DNA of 64,000 nucleotides from Durusdinium trenchii (taxonomy: Eukaryota > Sar > Dinophyceae > Suessiales > Symbiodiniaceae), in NCBI GenBank assembly GCA_963970005.1, contig CAXAMN010021562.1, forward strand, positions 488,693 through 552,692. The letters run 5' to 3'. The notes beneath the pieces were generated by a model that was not told the origin of the DNA, made no database searches, and saw nothing but the letters and a program-made list of their open reading frames with translations. Made by a program: the position numbers and the translations under genes. Below, one piece after another: positions 52,620 to 63,508 of the stretch; positions within the stretch are counted from its first letter, which is position 1, and each line of letters begins with the position of its first letter.

Positions 52620-52998
52620 ATGCACATGTACGAATTTGAAACGAGATGTGCAGGAGTTCTCCACGGTCTATGGAACAATGTCACAAAACATGTCCTGAAA
52701 ACAGGTGGCTCTTGGCCGAGAACACTTACTTCCTTTCAGAGAAGGTGTGATGACCTGGTCTTGGTCACCAGAGGCTGTGTCTTGGTCCTTCACAAGGCTC
52801 ATTCCTCGAAGGATCACGTTTGTAGGATCCGCCATTTGTTTCGAACATCCACATGGACAACACCTTCGAACTTATTCGGGCTCACCGTTTTGGATCACTC
52901 ATGGACCAGTGAAGGCCGGTGAAGGCTGTCGCTCGCTTGGGCGCGCCTCAATCGAGGAGTGGTTCCCAATGGTGCCCATCTCTGTCCCACCCACATGA
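52620..52998 (+). CDS. Hypothetical ORF region, two overlapping frames
   Basis: One frame (52620-52922) reads RCAGVLHGLWNNVTKHVLKT and LVLVTRGCVLVLHKAHSSKD. The other (52705-52998) reads MALGREHLLPFREGVMTWSW and GCRSLGRASIEEWFPMVPIS. Both look protein-like, and a frame shift between two halves of one gene is possible. Unrecognised. Confidence 0.25.
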
Positions 52999-53186
52999 CA
53001 TGGCCAAGAGCCTGCCTGGTGGGGCAAAAAGAAGCTCCTATACTAGCATAGCAAGTCGAGGGTTGTAGGTCGTAGGTGTTTCCCATATTCTCAGTTGCCA
53101 CCCATGTGGTCCGATTGGATGCCTAAAGGACGACAAATGCAGCGTTGCCTGGGTCAGAAAACTCCGAACCAAACGGTTGATCTCGC

Positions 53187-53739
53187 CTCAGATTTGATGC
53201 CCGAGTAGTGCACGAAATAGTCCTTGAAAAAGACATGATCAAAGGATCAAAGAACAGGGCGAACAGGTCATAAATCTCGGAGGCATCGACCCGCTAGGGG
53301 CAGGAGAGATTCGAGATGCGTTTCTGAGCGATTGCTCGTCAACCAGTGCTCTGTGGGCTCTCAACCACGCGGCGAGACATCACCGACTGTGCACATAGTA
53401 TAGTGTCTGAGTAAAGTGACAAAATATGACAAAATGTAGATTCATAGTACAGTAGACCAGCTGAACTATTACCTGTTTAATACTGTTTAAACTATTTTAC
53501 ACTCTTCTGAACTACGCAAAACCCTGAACCCCACAAAAGACTCCACAGTCCACTGGTTCGCGGGCTTCTCCCTACTTTTATCCACCAGCCAACCATCAGC
53601 CAACCTACCAAATGGAATGGTCCCCTGCTTTCTCCCCTTTGGTGTGGTGCGTTCCTTCTCCTCCCGGCCTGACCCTCGCTTTGGATGAAGCCAAAGCCCC
53701 GTTGAGGATCGAAGAACTTCACGGTGCCGGTCTTGTCGC
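53187..53739 (-). CDS. Cold-shock-domain protein, two short exons of a partial gene
   Basis: Exon 53739-53669 (minus) reads DKTGTVKFFDPQRGFGFIQS plus EGQ, with GFGFI as RNP1. Exon 53222-53187, after a strong acceptor (TCTTTTTCAAG), reads DYFVHYSGIKSE with YFVHYS as RNP2. Together they give GFIQSEGQ-DYFVHYSGI, the first two-thirds of a cold-shock domain, a single-stranded nucleic-acid-binding beta-barrel. The join is in frame if the first exon ends with a GC-type donor (53668). The GT at 53673 would be out of frame. Upstream residues MNVRSLRG resemble the end of a preceding cold-shock domain, so a multi-domain protein is likely. The remaining exons were not found. Cold-shock proteins usually act as RNA chaperones or translation regulators. 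Confidence 0.62.
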
Positions 53740-54504
53740 CTCGGAGAGATCGGACGTTCATCGAGATCGCGATCGGGCCATCGGGCGATATCGGGCGCAT
53801 GATGTGGACATGAAAAGAACATGGACCCAAGAACAAGAGACCTTGTTTTTGTTATATATGTCTTTAGCCAGTAAAAGTGTGGTGCTTTAAAGACGTTCCC
53901 GACAAACTATCATGAGCTATCCAAGTGGTGACTTTGAGCGTTCCCAGCCCTTCTCATGTTGCATCATGTTGCGACAATCCTACTATCTTGGATGTGAGTC
54001 CATGCTATCATTGAAACTCAAGGTTCGCAATGTACTGGTTCTTCCGTCTTCTCCAATTCCCAAGCCGATAGACCATGCATATCAAACGAAGGGATAGCCC
54101 TTCCCTGATGTGTAAAATCCTAGCATGAATTGACGGCCCACCAAAACTCTGGAGGACAATGGCACCATATGCCAGCCCATGACGAACGACATGTTCGGCG
54201 AGGCAAACGAACTGAACACGGCCAAGAACGTCGGTTGCTGCAAAGGGGCAGGCACAACCGACCCCAGTCCTTCATTCTCAGTCGACTGCTATTGCCGCGC
54301 TAAGTCCATCGGCCCCACGGGCCCAACGCCATGCGGACATGTTGATCTCCCGAAACAAAGCCGGGTGTTTGATGCATCGTTTCGCAGGCCACAACCACAT
54401 CGGGGCAGCCCAGCAACAGTCGACTTCATTTGGTTGAGAGGGCCCCCACTTAGATAGTACAGGATTAATGTTATTGGACCGAGATAACTTGATAACCTAA
54501 CACG

Positions 54505-54546
54505 ATATATAATATATATTATATTATAATATATATTATATAATAT
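54505..54546. repeat. AT-only palindrome and adjacent ATGTGCGGTC duplication
   Basis: About 42 bp of ATATAATATATATTATA symmetric around the TATTATA centre. Two exact CATGTGCGGTC copies follow (54548-54568). The structure is cruciform-prone. Confidence 0.75.
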
Positions 54547-54685
54547 CATGTGCGGTCATGTGCGGTCTTCTCACCTTCGAGTAGGAGGGACCAACCCCCC
54601 GCATGAGATAATGTAGGGAATGTTAAAGCAATACCAAACTTGCAAACTCATCTTCTTCTCTTGAAGGTACATAATCTCTAGTTTC

Positions 54686-55237
54686 TTGTTCCCCTGCGTG
54701 GGACAAAGTCCCGATCCGCGTCTAACATGCACCTTCGACTCAGTCAAGGAAGATCGGGGCTCAATGGGCGTCTCTTTCATTGAAGATTGCCCAGTGAAAC
54801 GGACTAACTATCAAGCGGCACCGAATGTATTGGAAAGTTCTGAGGGCCAAACAGTGCAAATTCCTAATGATGAAAATGCCACATCAACGCACAGCTTGAG
54901 AACTGCCTATTTGTTTGTCTTTTTCAACGCCCAAGACATCCGGCTCTGCCTTTCCACTACCGTCGCGGTGATTTTGCACCGGATGGAAGCACGTGGGAGT
55001 TGGATCGCTTCGGGTCGTGTCCCGCGCGGCGCGTGGGGGGAGTGGTTGAAGCAACACAGTCACAGGCACAGCTGTACAACCAACAATAGAATGAACATGA
55101 ATGCGGACGCATTCACTCCAATAGGCACTCAACTCTGTACCACCAGCACTAGCAGTAGCATTCAATTTGCACTTGGCATGGTATACCCGAAAGGGTGCAC
55201 AGGTTTCTCATACAAAACTGCCCTTTGTGACGAATAG
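54686..55237 (+). CDS. Hypothetical ORF, 183 codons, unrecognised
   Basis: Among the longest open frames outside recognised genes. It starts MFPCVGQSPDPRLTCTFDSV and continues KEDRGSMGVSFIEDCPVKRT; later RMEARGSWIASGRVPRGAWG, ending FSYKTALCDE. In the GC-rich part (54930-55060) another plus frame reads LPFHYRRGDFAPDGSTWELD and RFGSCPARRVGGVVEA, which is at least as protein-like. The true exon may be that shorter one. No family is recognised. Confidence 0.27.
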   Translation: MFPCVGQSPDPRLTCTFDSVKEDRGSMGVSFIEDCPVKRTNYQAAPNVLESSEGQTVQIPNDENATSTHSLRTAYLFVFFNAQDIRLCLSTTVAVILHRMEARGSWIASGRVPRGAWGEWLKQHSHRHSCTTNNRMNMNADAFTPIGTQLCTTSTSSSIQFALGMVYPKGCTGFSYKTALCDE

Positions 55238-56950
55238 GGCCAGGGAGAACCCCTTTGGAATTGGTGCATGCTGGGTTTGCTGCAAGTCGACTCTGTGATG
55301 CAGCTTCAAGCGTATGTGGGAGCACCGTTGAAGCACTTCCTAATGAACATCCTTCACGGCCCATTTCTTCTCCTGAAATATTTAAGATCATCTTCCCTTC
55401 ACATTAACACACACAACATATGCAGTGTGCAGGTCGACTGACCGCACATCGTGAGGAGGTGCCCATATGGAACGCCCCAAACATTAATCTTATAAAACCC
55501 ACCTGAAATATCCTGAAAAAAAGAACAATCAATGCCTCCCAAAGTCTGACCAGGGTATGGCACAATGTTTCTGAGGGCGCTGAGGATATGTCCCAAACAC
55601 TGTGAACAATGATTGAGTGATATTGAGTGGCAAGGCCTCAAATGTGTTGCCAAGACCTATAGTAGCTGACACGAGACTTTTGAGGGGCAGGAAATACGTG
55701 GGTAGAGCACCCAAACAACATGTCAACAGTATAAATAGTGACACATAATCTAACGGATGCTTAGGCGTATTAAGTGGTATTGGTTTCAGCAATTTTTTTT
55801 TCACATAATGCTCATTGAACCTATTATAATCAAATAAATATATATTGTCTAAAGAAGGGGGAGTGAAGTGAACTACTAGTGTACTTCAAGCTCACCCTCA
55901 GTTTATTAAATTGGATTTGATGTAACTAACTATGTATATACAAACATTAGCTGTGCTATGCTGTGCTTCTCTGGAGCTGATTCTAGTGACATAGTAAGCC
56001 CTGCATGGCAGCAGCGGAACCGCCAGAAGGATCCCAAATTCAGCACACTGGCAGTGCCCGAAACATGGCCGCTGCTTCGGGGTTCCTTTCTCTCTCCAAG
56101 CTCTTTCACGCTTTCTGTTCTCTGCATCTCCGAGAAACGCTTCCCTTTCTGTGGTTTTCAAGAGTCTTCTGAACCGGATCATCCGAACCGGTGTGAAAGT
56201 TGACCCCTTCGGCTAGTGGCAGCGGCCACCTTCTGTGGCAGTGCTCGCAAAAGAACACGGGTAGTGTTCGGACCACAAACGAAATGGGCCAATCCATCCA
56301 AAAACACCTTGCAAACCGGTATCAACATGGGTCTCAAAATGTCCAAACTCGCTAGAAGAAGACATCAGTCTTACAACACCAAATAACAATCTAAATCATT
56401 CTACATCGTGCAAACAATTCCTGTTCTGAGTGTAACCAATCCATTCAAGCAAGTCCCGAAATATGTTGGCATTTCTACGCAATGGACCATCACGGGTTTC
56501 CGCTCCGTAGTGCAGCTCTTGGCAGGCAAGTGTCTTGTAGACAATTTTATGTTTTTCTACGTTTCAGCCTTCGCAGTACAACAGTACTGCCAACAGGAAC
56601 ACCGGCAACAGTGCTGGCAACAGGAGCGACAGTAGCTATTGGCAGGACAGGAACTTGAATGAGTTCATTACTAAATATAAAGATCATTCATAATCATACA
56701 TGTTACATAATCTCGAAACAAAAATATACAGCGCTTCGCGCCCGAAAGCCGCCCGCACGGAAAGTGTGCGTCTGTCTGTCTCGGTCTGCCTCGGTCGGGC
56801 AGGACACACAGACGAACACACACACGATGTCAATAGTCTCTTTCGGTCTGTCTCCTCCGAAGCCATACGGGCAATCATGCACACGATATCAGTTTTTGTC
56901 CATGTTCAAAAACCATCAAAAACACACCATTTCCCAAACACAAACGGGCC
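55238..56950. other. No gene recognised
   Basis: Mostly AT-rich. At 55930-56180 the minus strand reads LLKTTEREAFLGDAENRKRE and RAWREKGTPKQRPCFGHCQC; other frames there are open too. Nothing else stands out apart from short imperfect repeats. Confidence 0.4.
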
Positions 56951-57060
56951 CCTTCCCCCAAGCTAAAGCTTAAGCTGTTTATCTAGCAGCTGATCTTCCA
57001 GCCTACGCGAGCCAACACAACGCCTCAGCACCTTCGGCGCGGGCGGATTTATAGGCCTTA
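56951..57060. repeat. Duplicated block near 57 kb, first copy
   Basis: AAGCTAAAGCTTAAG, TTTATCTAGC, ACACAACGCC and GCGGGCGGATTTATA occur in order here and again at 57398-57502, about 450 bp downstream, with substitutions between. Confidence 0.75.
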
Positions 57061-57397
57061 AAAGATTTTTTCCCAAAAAAAACATCAAAAACCACATGCT
57101 CAATACCATTCACTCGGACTGGGCACACGACCGAATACGTCCACGATATCAATCGTACAGTGTCCCGCGGTTTGCCTAGACGTTTGCGATTTCTGCGATT
57201 TCCATAACGCAGCCTCCCCCGGCCGGCATAACCGGCATCGCATATCCATAGTGCAGGGCCCTTGGCTTGCCGAGACGTCTGCGATATCAATAATGCGATC
57301 TGTCCCGACCGGCATATCCCGCATCGCCAACATCTGGTCCAATTTTGGTCAATTTTCAAGACACATTGAAAAACACAGCATTTCTAAGAGAAAAATG

Positions 57398-57502
57398 CGC
57401 CCCCCCCAAGCTAAAGCTTAGGATTTATCTAGCCGGATTCCTTGCGATTTACACGAGCCTACACAACGCCCTCGGCACCTCCGGTGCGGGCGGATTTTAT
57501 AT
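57398..57502. repeat. Duplicated block near 57 kb, second copy
   Basis: Second copy of the 56951-57060 block. Between the two copies, 57165-57325 carries a smaller duplication (GACGTTTGCGAT/GACGTCTGCGAT, GGCATAACC/GGCATATCC, GCATCGC). Confidence 0.72.
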
Positions 57503-57804
57503 AGTATATTAATATAATCTCTATGTCCACTGAATTGATGGGTGTGATTGGGTCGTTTGGATCGACTGGGTGGTGCCACAAGGCCCAACGTTTTGGCCAC
57601 AAGCGGCCGCGAATTGCCGGCTCACTTTTCGGGCATCTCCCATGAAGGCTCATCCACAACATGGATGGGAAAGAGATCCGGGAAGAGGGCATTGAAGATC
57701 GAAAATGCCTCGGTCAATGGCCAAGGTTTGTCAAGTTCATCCATCATATTGGGCAAAGGTTTATCCAGTCTTCCGTCAAACCCGAGCATATATAGCCCAA
57801 ACAT
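57418..57804 (-). pseudogene. Degenerate ORF fragment, unrecognised
   Basis: A minus-strand frame reads MFGLYMLGFDGRLDKPLPNM, MDELDKPWPLTEAFSIFNAL and FPDLFPIHVVDEPSWEMPEK, then a single stop (57624-57622), and continues AGNSRPLVAKTLGLVAPPSR in the same frame. Upstream, in another frame, VLNQDSPHASDVVLESDIDI is also protein-like. One stop and one frame change suggest a decayed gene. Family unknown. Confidence 0.28.
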
Positions 57805-59215
57805 GAAGAATCTATGTCTATGTCTGACTCAAGCACCACATCCGATGCATGTGGACTGTCTTGATTCAAAACCATTGTCACAGCCAGGAGAACCAAGTTG
57901 AGGGTTTGGTCAGTTTGGACTCGGACTGCCCAAACAGAATCAAGCATCTCGTGAAACCCGGCACAGCTGACTTCAAGCCAACTCACTTGTGAATAGTATG
58001 GTAAGACACGAGTTCAAATCCCGTACTGAAAAAGGTGCTGATCTTCTTTCTCTTCTGCTCACATCCGCAAAGCCTACTGTGAAATGCTAGTGGCCTAGTG
58101 TCAGCCGGTTTACAACATTGATCAGATCGACCTGGATAGGTGCTTCGCGTCATCTGGTATCCCACAACTTGGTAGAGTGAAGAACCATGGTCCGTCTGAG
58201 AGTCTCCTGTTCATTGATGTCGTTTGCCATCGTTTGCCCCTTTGATGTCGTTCTTGGAGCCGCCCAAGTTGCTGCAGTCGTTGGCGTTCTGAGGGGGTTC
58301 GGCCAAAAGGTCGCCTCGTGGCACATGTCTGTAATTGAGAGACCACCGAGTAGCCGGGAGGTCCTTAAACTCCTTGGAAAACACATCTGAGACTAAAGAT
58401 GCAAGGGTGACATGCAAAAATGACGCAAGGGCTGGCATTTTTGAGGGTTGGTTTTTCAATTAGGGCGACCACGAAGTCCACAACGCCCCGAACATGAGGT
58501 CGGGACTGCAAACAACACAGCGGCATAAGAGGTGAGTTTCCCGAATGGTTGTTGGAGGTACACTCGTTTTTGAGACACTTCACTCGTTTTGAGGTATATA
58601 CCTATATTATATCCTATTATATATATATATATATATATCCATTCCCATTGCAAAATCGTCTGCAAACGCAAGGCCTCTCCATCGAGGAATCCCGAAAAAC
58701 TGAGCCCTTCTGCGTCGAACAAGCACACAACTTGAAAGGGTATCGGGCTCGATGCTCGTGCTCGAATCTACCGTGTTCTGGGGTAGTTAGCCTTCAACTT
58801 GAAGGCCGCTCTAGGTCAATGGATGCTCCGAGTCCTTCGCTCATCCTTTCTTGCGCCAGTAAAAACAGTTTCACAAACAAATCCCAATAACAGCCATATG
58901 AAAGCACCACCAAAACGATGGTACAACCTGCTGCAGTACTGCCCACACCTCCTCATACCCCTGACCTTCCATGGATACAGAAGGTGGTGGTCAATGCTTT
59001 GAACACACTCTTAGATTTGCAGCGATGGACCCAAACAGTTAAGCATCTCCCTTCCAAGAGACCGGGTAATATAGCCACTCCTTGGATGTTTAAGGCCTGT
59101 GAATCACCAACGCGTGCATGGTATAGACTCGATGCGTGTGGGGGTGAGCACTTGTGGATGGGCTGACATCAACTTGTGGATGGAAAAACCCAGTCATCAC
59201 ACCTGAGGACTCCCG

Positions 59216-59569
59216 GTGGCCCTTGCGCTGAGTGACGCCATCTTGTTGACAATGTATCCGATAGTAGCCTGGGTCCGCCAAACATGCAAACGGCCGGATT
59301 TTCCCATTGGCATCGGTACCCTTCCTGCGGCGTTGCTACGAGTACCCGTGCTACTGCTTTTCTGTGAGGGTATCCTTTTGCCGTGTTTTTCAAGTCAACC
59401 TGCTACTGCTACAGTACACTATAGCAGACCGAATCTCCACGTATTGGCGGATCTCACAGGCTCACAGAGTCTGCCCATGCACGACCTCGATCCATCTAGC
59501 ATCATTGATGCGAAAGAGGAACAGCGCTCCTCTCTTCCTAGTATAGCCAAGGAGCTCCACACAAAGTAA
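59216..59569 (+). CDS. Hypothetical ORF, 117 codons, hydrophobic N-terminus
   Basis: Starts MALALSDAILLTMYPIVAWV and has a second hydrophobic stretch (PAALLRVPVLLLFCEGILLP), then a polar tail ending SLPSIAKELHTK. It could be a two-helix membrane protein. No homology is recognised, and the minus strand is partly open. Confidence 0.25.
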   Translation: MALALSDAILLTMYPIVAWVRQTCKRPDFPIGIGTLPAALLRVPVLLLFCEGILLPCFSSQPATATVHYSRPNLHVLADLTGSQSLPMHDLDPSSIIDAKEEQRSSLPSIAKELHTK

Positions 59570-59671
59570 ATCGTGATGATTATGACACCTCAGTTGCGCA
59601 TGTTGACCTCGCAAACAGCTGGGTCATCTTCCATCAACTTCCAAACCTACAACAGTGCGCCGCAAAAGAAC

Positions 59672-60043
59672 CTAAAGGATTGCCATGATTGACCTAAGAA
59701 GGAGCAAAAGACTGAGCAAAAGCCAGATGCCATTCTTTCCACCTTCGATGAGATCGAAAGCCCTGATGAAAGCGCACAACTGTTGGTCCGACCACAGTGG
59801 ATCGGTGGAGAATGCACATATTAAACTGTGGAATCCACCGATTGCAGGATTCAAGATGAGTAGACTCAAGTCACACTTGTTGCCTTTAAGTGACGTGCAC
59901 CCTGCCTTGTACAACCGATCCTCTTGCAAACTCCACTTGCATACATGATCCAAGTCATTACGGTGCATGTCCGAAGGAAAACATCTCCAGCACCAGGGTC
60001 TGGGCGAACTGGGGACAACATCTAAATGCGCATGTACCATCAC
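59672..60043 (-). CDS. Hypothetical ORF, 123 codons, unrecognised
   Basis: The middle reads KGNKCDLSLLILNPAIGGFH and SLICAFSTDPLWSDQQLCAF, with a hydrophobic end (WLLLSLLLLLRSIMAIL). A plus-strand frame over the same bases is also open, so coding strand is uncertain. Confidence 0.2.
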   Translation of the reverse strand: MMVHAHLDVVPSSPRPWCWRCFPSDMHRNDLDHVCKWSLQEDRLYKAGCTSLKGNKCDLSLLILNPAIGGFHSLICAFSTDPLWSDQQLCAFIRAFDLIEGGKNGIWLLLSLLLLLRSIMAIL

Positions 60044-60354
60044 CCATCATCACCCTAGCACAGCAACCACCTGGACAAAAACAATCAGTTTCGACATGAT
60101 CTGGTGGGTCGATCGTTTAGGACTGTCCTATCTGATGAAACATCTGAAGGTTGATCTGGTGGGTTTGATACCAAAGGCATCTCGAATCTGATCCAACAAA
60201 ACGACCTCCATCCACCGATCGCTGAGGTGAGCACAAACTAGTCCTCAGTGAACCGGCGGGAACGAGTCATTCGTCAGGGGTGAGTTCGTCAGGTGGTCTT
60301 TGAAGATTGGATTCCACGTGGTCTCCATCTTGACATCAGCTCTAAAGACCAGCC

Positions 60355-60491
60355 CTGAAGCCCATGAAGCTGATGAAGGTTGTGTTTGACAGTGTCTTTG
60401 AACCTTCAGTTCGCGAGGAAACCGATGCTGTGGGAGCACTAGACTTAGAATCTGCAGGTCCAGGGTGGGTGTTCAAATTAAGAGCCCCGTG
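60355..60491 (+). CDS. Possible terminal exon, unrecognised
   Basis: A plus frame reads KLMKVVFDSVFEPSVREETD and AVGALDLESAGPGWVFKLRA, to a TGA at 60489-60491. Acidic and protein-like; no splice partner was found. Confidence 0.25.
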
Positions 60492-62556
60492 AACATTTCG
60501 GCAATTGTCTGTTTTGGTTGGGAAACTCAGGTGGCTGCGTATGTTTGTTAAGGCTATCTGGTTCCCATAGCTTTTGGAGAGCCAACAAAAGGGTGATTGA
60601 GTATGCTGATGTACGCATTCTCTACTCAAATCTATTCCACTTCATTTGCTTCATTGTGCTTCCAAACACGTGGCCTCCTGACCCCACATAGCACCAATGC
60701 CATATCCCCTCCTAGTTCGACCACCTGCAGGCCTCTCCCAGGCTGAGCTCGAAGCGTGTAGGGAAAAGAATCGCAAGAAGGTCCCGACAGCCTCAAAGCA
60801 TCGGAACGAGCATCGTGCATCGTGCATCGGAACGACCGGTTGAGTGATTAGGCCTCGGACCCACACAGAGAACGGACGATCGGTTGAGTGTTCTGACATG
60901 TTCTGACTAGATAAAATATTGAATGATAGATATTGATATAGATATTTTAAGAAGATCCAATGTGTACCTGTTGCTTCCAAACCAAAACGATTTGACGATT
61001 AGAAGAATGCGTGGAGCACACATTGTGTACCCTTCCCGGCCCGGTACCCTTGCAAACATACCAGGTCACAGGTAGGCCTGGAAAATGACTTTCTCTTGTG
61101 CTGTGTCTGGCTTTGTTATTTTAGAGAGAGAGGAAAAAACAATAACGCGGCATAATCTCCTCATGAACCAGCGTCAGTTTCTATGAGCTGTAGCGTGACT
61201 TCAAGTGTTTGAGGAAAAAACTCTGCTGGATGATGCAACTCAAGAACATGGCGGGATCATCAGTTCAAACGATCTTAAACTTGATGATAGATCCACAAAA
61301 TGCACGTCCAGAACCCACTATAAAAGCCGCAGGTTTTGAGCACAACTGTTCCAGCCCACAGTTCAGGGGCCAAGGAGCGTACACCCTCCTCGAGCTTGGC
61401 ACCCCCATATCTGGTTAAGAGCTCGTCATCTGACATGGTTGCAGCCTCGACTCAACGCCACGACTCAACAAGCAAGATCGACCCCGCCCTGCCATGCAGC
61501 AAACGTGTGAATCCAAACACAAAGAACCAGTCATCCTGGCACCCCGAGGAATTAAACCGCTTGTTCAGCTGCTTTTGCGTTGTCCAAGTTGACATGTCTG
61601 TCTCCTGGAGTTGCAGCTCTACCGCTGAAGCTGTCCGCATGATCCTGCTTATATACAAAGAATAGAGTTTTGACATGTTTTAGAAAGGGCAATGGCTGGG
61701 CGTGGGGATATCTCTTGTGACGTTTGTGGGTGCCATTAATCCCATGCCAATGCAACTTTACACATACAACAAGACATTCAGCATGCCAGGTAAGGCCACC
61801 TCTGTTTGCCATCCAAGAGTTGTGATCAGCATAATGCAAGTGAACCAGTACAATCAAATGGGATGAGATGGGCTCCCTAGACCTCGCAAAGCTTTCGTCA
61901 TCCGACCTCTGGCACCTTTCACTCGACGGAAGAGTGCAAAACGCTACCGGGCCTCAATGTCAAAGAGTGGGTAGTCTTTGCCTTGGATCACTCCGAAGAT
62001 CACGCACAAAAACTAGGATATGCACGGGATAGGAGTTCACGACGAGCACATCTGGAATTAGTGACCTGTCGCCTGCAAAAGGACGGTAGCAACGAAGTAA
62101 TGTTTTAGATACATGAACCCACTTATATACTTCGTTGTGTCCACTAATCTGGCATGAGAACTGCTTGCATCTGCTTGAGCAAAGCAAACCCCATCAAGTA
62201 GAATGAACCTTGACTGGGTGCAACTCAGCAAGTGTATATATACAAACATACTATCGTTTTTAAAATATCATTATCCATAGTCTGTCGCACCAACCTCTGG
62301 CAATTTGTTGGCAACGAATTCGAAACAAAGTTGCAGTATATCAAAAGAATCTAAGAATTCCCGACCAAGAATTTTGGGTGGGACCCATCAGCTAGAGTTT
62401 TAGAGCAACATGTCCAATTCTGAGTGTTCCTGCCAAAGAACCCATTGCAGTTGTCGTTTCAAGGTCTTTCCTACATGTGTCGCAGTCTCTGCTGAGCCAC
62501 ATCGACTGAGCATCGACAGCGTGCTTTGAGATGTCAAGGTCTCACCTGTCGATGTT

Positions 62557-62745
62557 GTGCGAGGTTGTGCTGCAAAGAAGGTGTTTGCATTCTGCCGGGC
62601 TGGAAGCATCCTAAAATATCTCAAATCCGTGCAAGATCACATCAGGGAATATGAGGGAAGAAAAAACTATGGCATTCCAGATTGTGGATTGCATGTGAAT
62701 TGGCAAATGATGCAATTAGCAAATGATTTAGCATCCCCAACATAG
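62557..62745 (+). CDS. Hypothetical short ORF
   Basis: Reads GCAAKKVFAFCRAGSILKYL and KSVQDHIREYEGRKNYGIPD. The minus strand over 62400-62624 is open as well (MRYFRMLPARQNANTFFAAQ). Strand and coding status are undecided. Confidence 0.2.
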   Translation: MRGCAAKKVFAFCRAGSILKYLKSVQDHIREYEGRKNYGIPDCGLHVNWQMMQLANDLASPT

Positions 62746-63038
62746 ACACCTCATACCTTCTGCGGTAATGAAGTATCTGAATGTGTTTGAAAGACGTCCA
62801 CTATGTTTTCGGGTCCAAATATGAAACCTACAACATGGTCGGTAACACATTAAGTTCCTAGATTCAATTGAGCCTATCCCAAAGGAGTTCTCATTCAAAT
62901 CAACACTTATGACATATACGCGTATAATAATGACATGTTCCCCCAAACTGCTGTTGCCACCGGGGGGTAGGTCGTCCTTGGTGGCATACATATTATATTG
63001 CTCATTATAGGGATAATTAGCTCTATATCATTCCCTAC

Positions 63039-63275
63039 ATGGCCTCATATAGTTTATTTGGTGGTGTATTTGGTGTCTCCCAAAACCAAAGTCCTGCCTC
63101 TTGGTCACGGTCAACCTATCCGCCCGGCTGCGCACGTTCGTCCAAGCGTCAAATCATCTCATCAATGGACAAAATGAAGGTCAACGCGATGGAGTTCACC
63201 TCGGCATATGGTGGAGGTCTTCATGCCCCCATCACGGCGACCTTTTCGGGTCAGCAAATTATTTGTGGTGCATAA
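63039..63275 (+). CDS. Hypothetical ORF, 78 codons
   Basis: Starts MASYSLFGGVFGVSQNQSPA, ends MEFTSAYGGGLHAPITATFS and GQQIICGA. Small-residue-rich, unrecognised. Confidence 0.22.
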   Translation: MASYSLFGGVFGVSQNQSPASWSRSTYPPGCARSSKRQIISSMDKMKVNAMEFTSAYGGGLHAPITATFSGQQIICGA

Positions 63276-63408
63276 CTTGCTTCATTTTTCAGTGTTGTCA
63301 GTATCCTACTTTGTTGTTCCTGCCTTAGGGACCCTTGTCACGGCAGAAAAAACTAATCCCCATGGAACAAAGACGCAAGGTCCAATTTACCGCTCGTTTT
63401 ACAGGATC

Positions 63409-63508
63409 GGGTGGGATGGGTGGGGTGGGGGTAAGAACAATCCGTTCACGTGCTATTTTGCTGCATAGAGTGCTACGTGATGTGGATGTGGGATGGGGTG
63501 GGGGAGGG
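63409..63508 (+). other. Two G-quadruplex-prone runs
   Basis: 63409-63431 has five G-runs of three to five (GGGTGGGATGGGTGGGG and on). 63490-63508 (GGGATGGGGTGGGGGAGGG) has four. The first run is framed by TTTTACAG and GTAAGAAC, which would be splice borders of a tiny glycine-coding exon. Confidence 0.65.

Noticed and set aside
57993..58030. tRNA-like ACGAGTTCAAATCCCGT (T-arm and B-box resemblance)
   Set aside because: No matching acceptor stem, D arm or anticodon arm at proper spacing. At best a SINE remnant.
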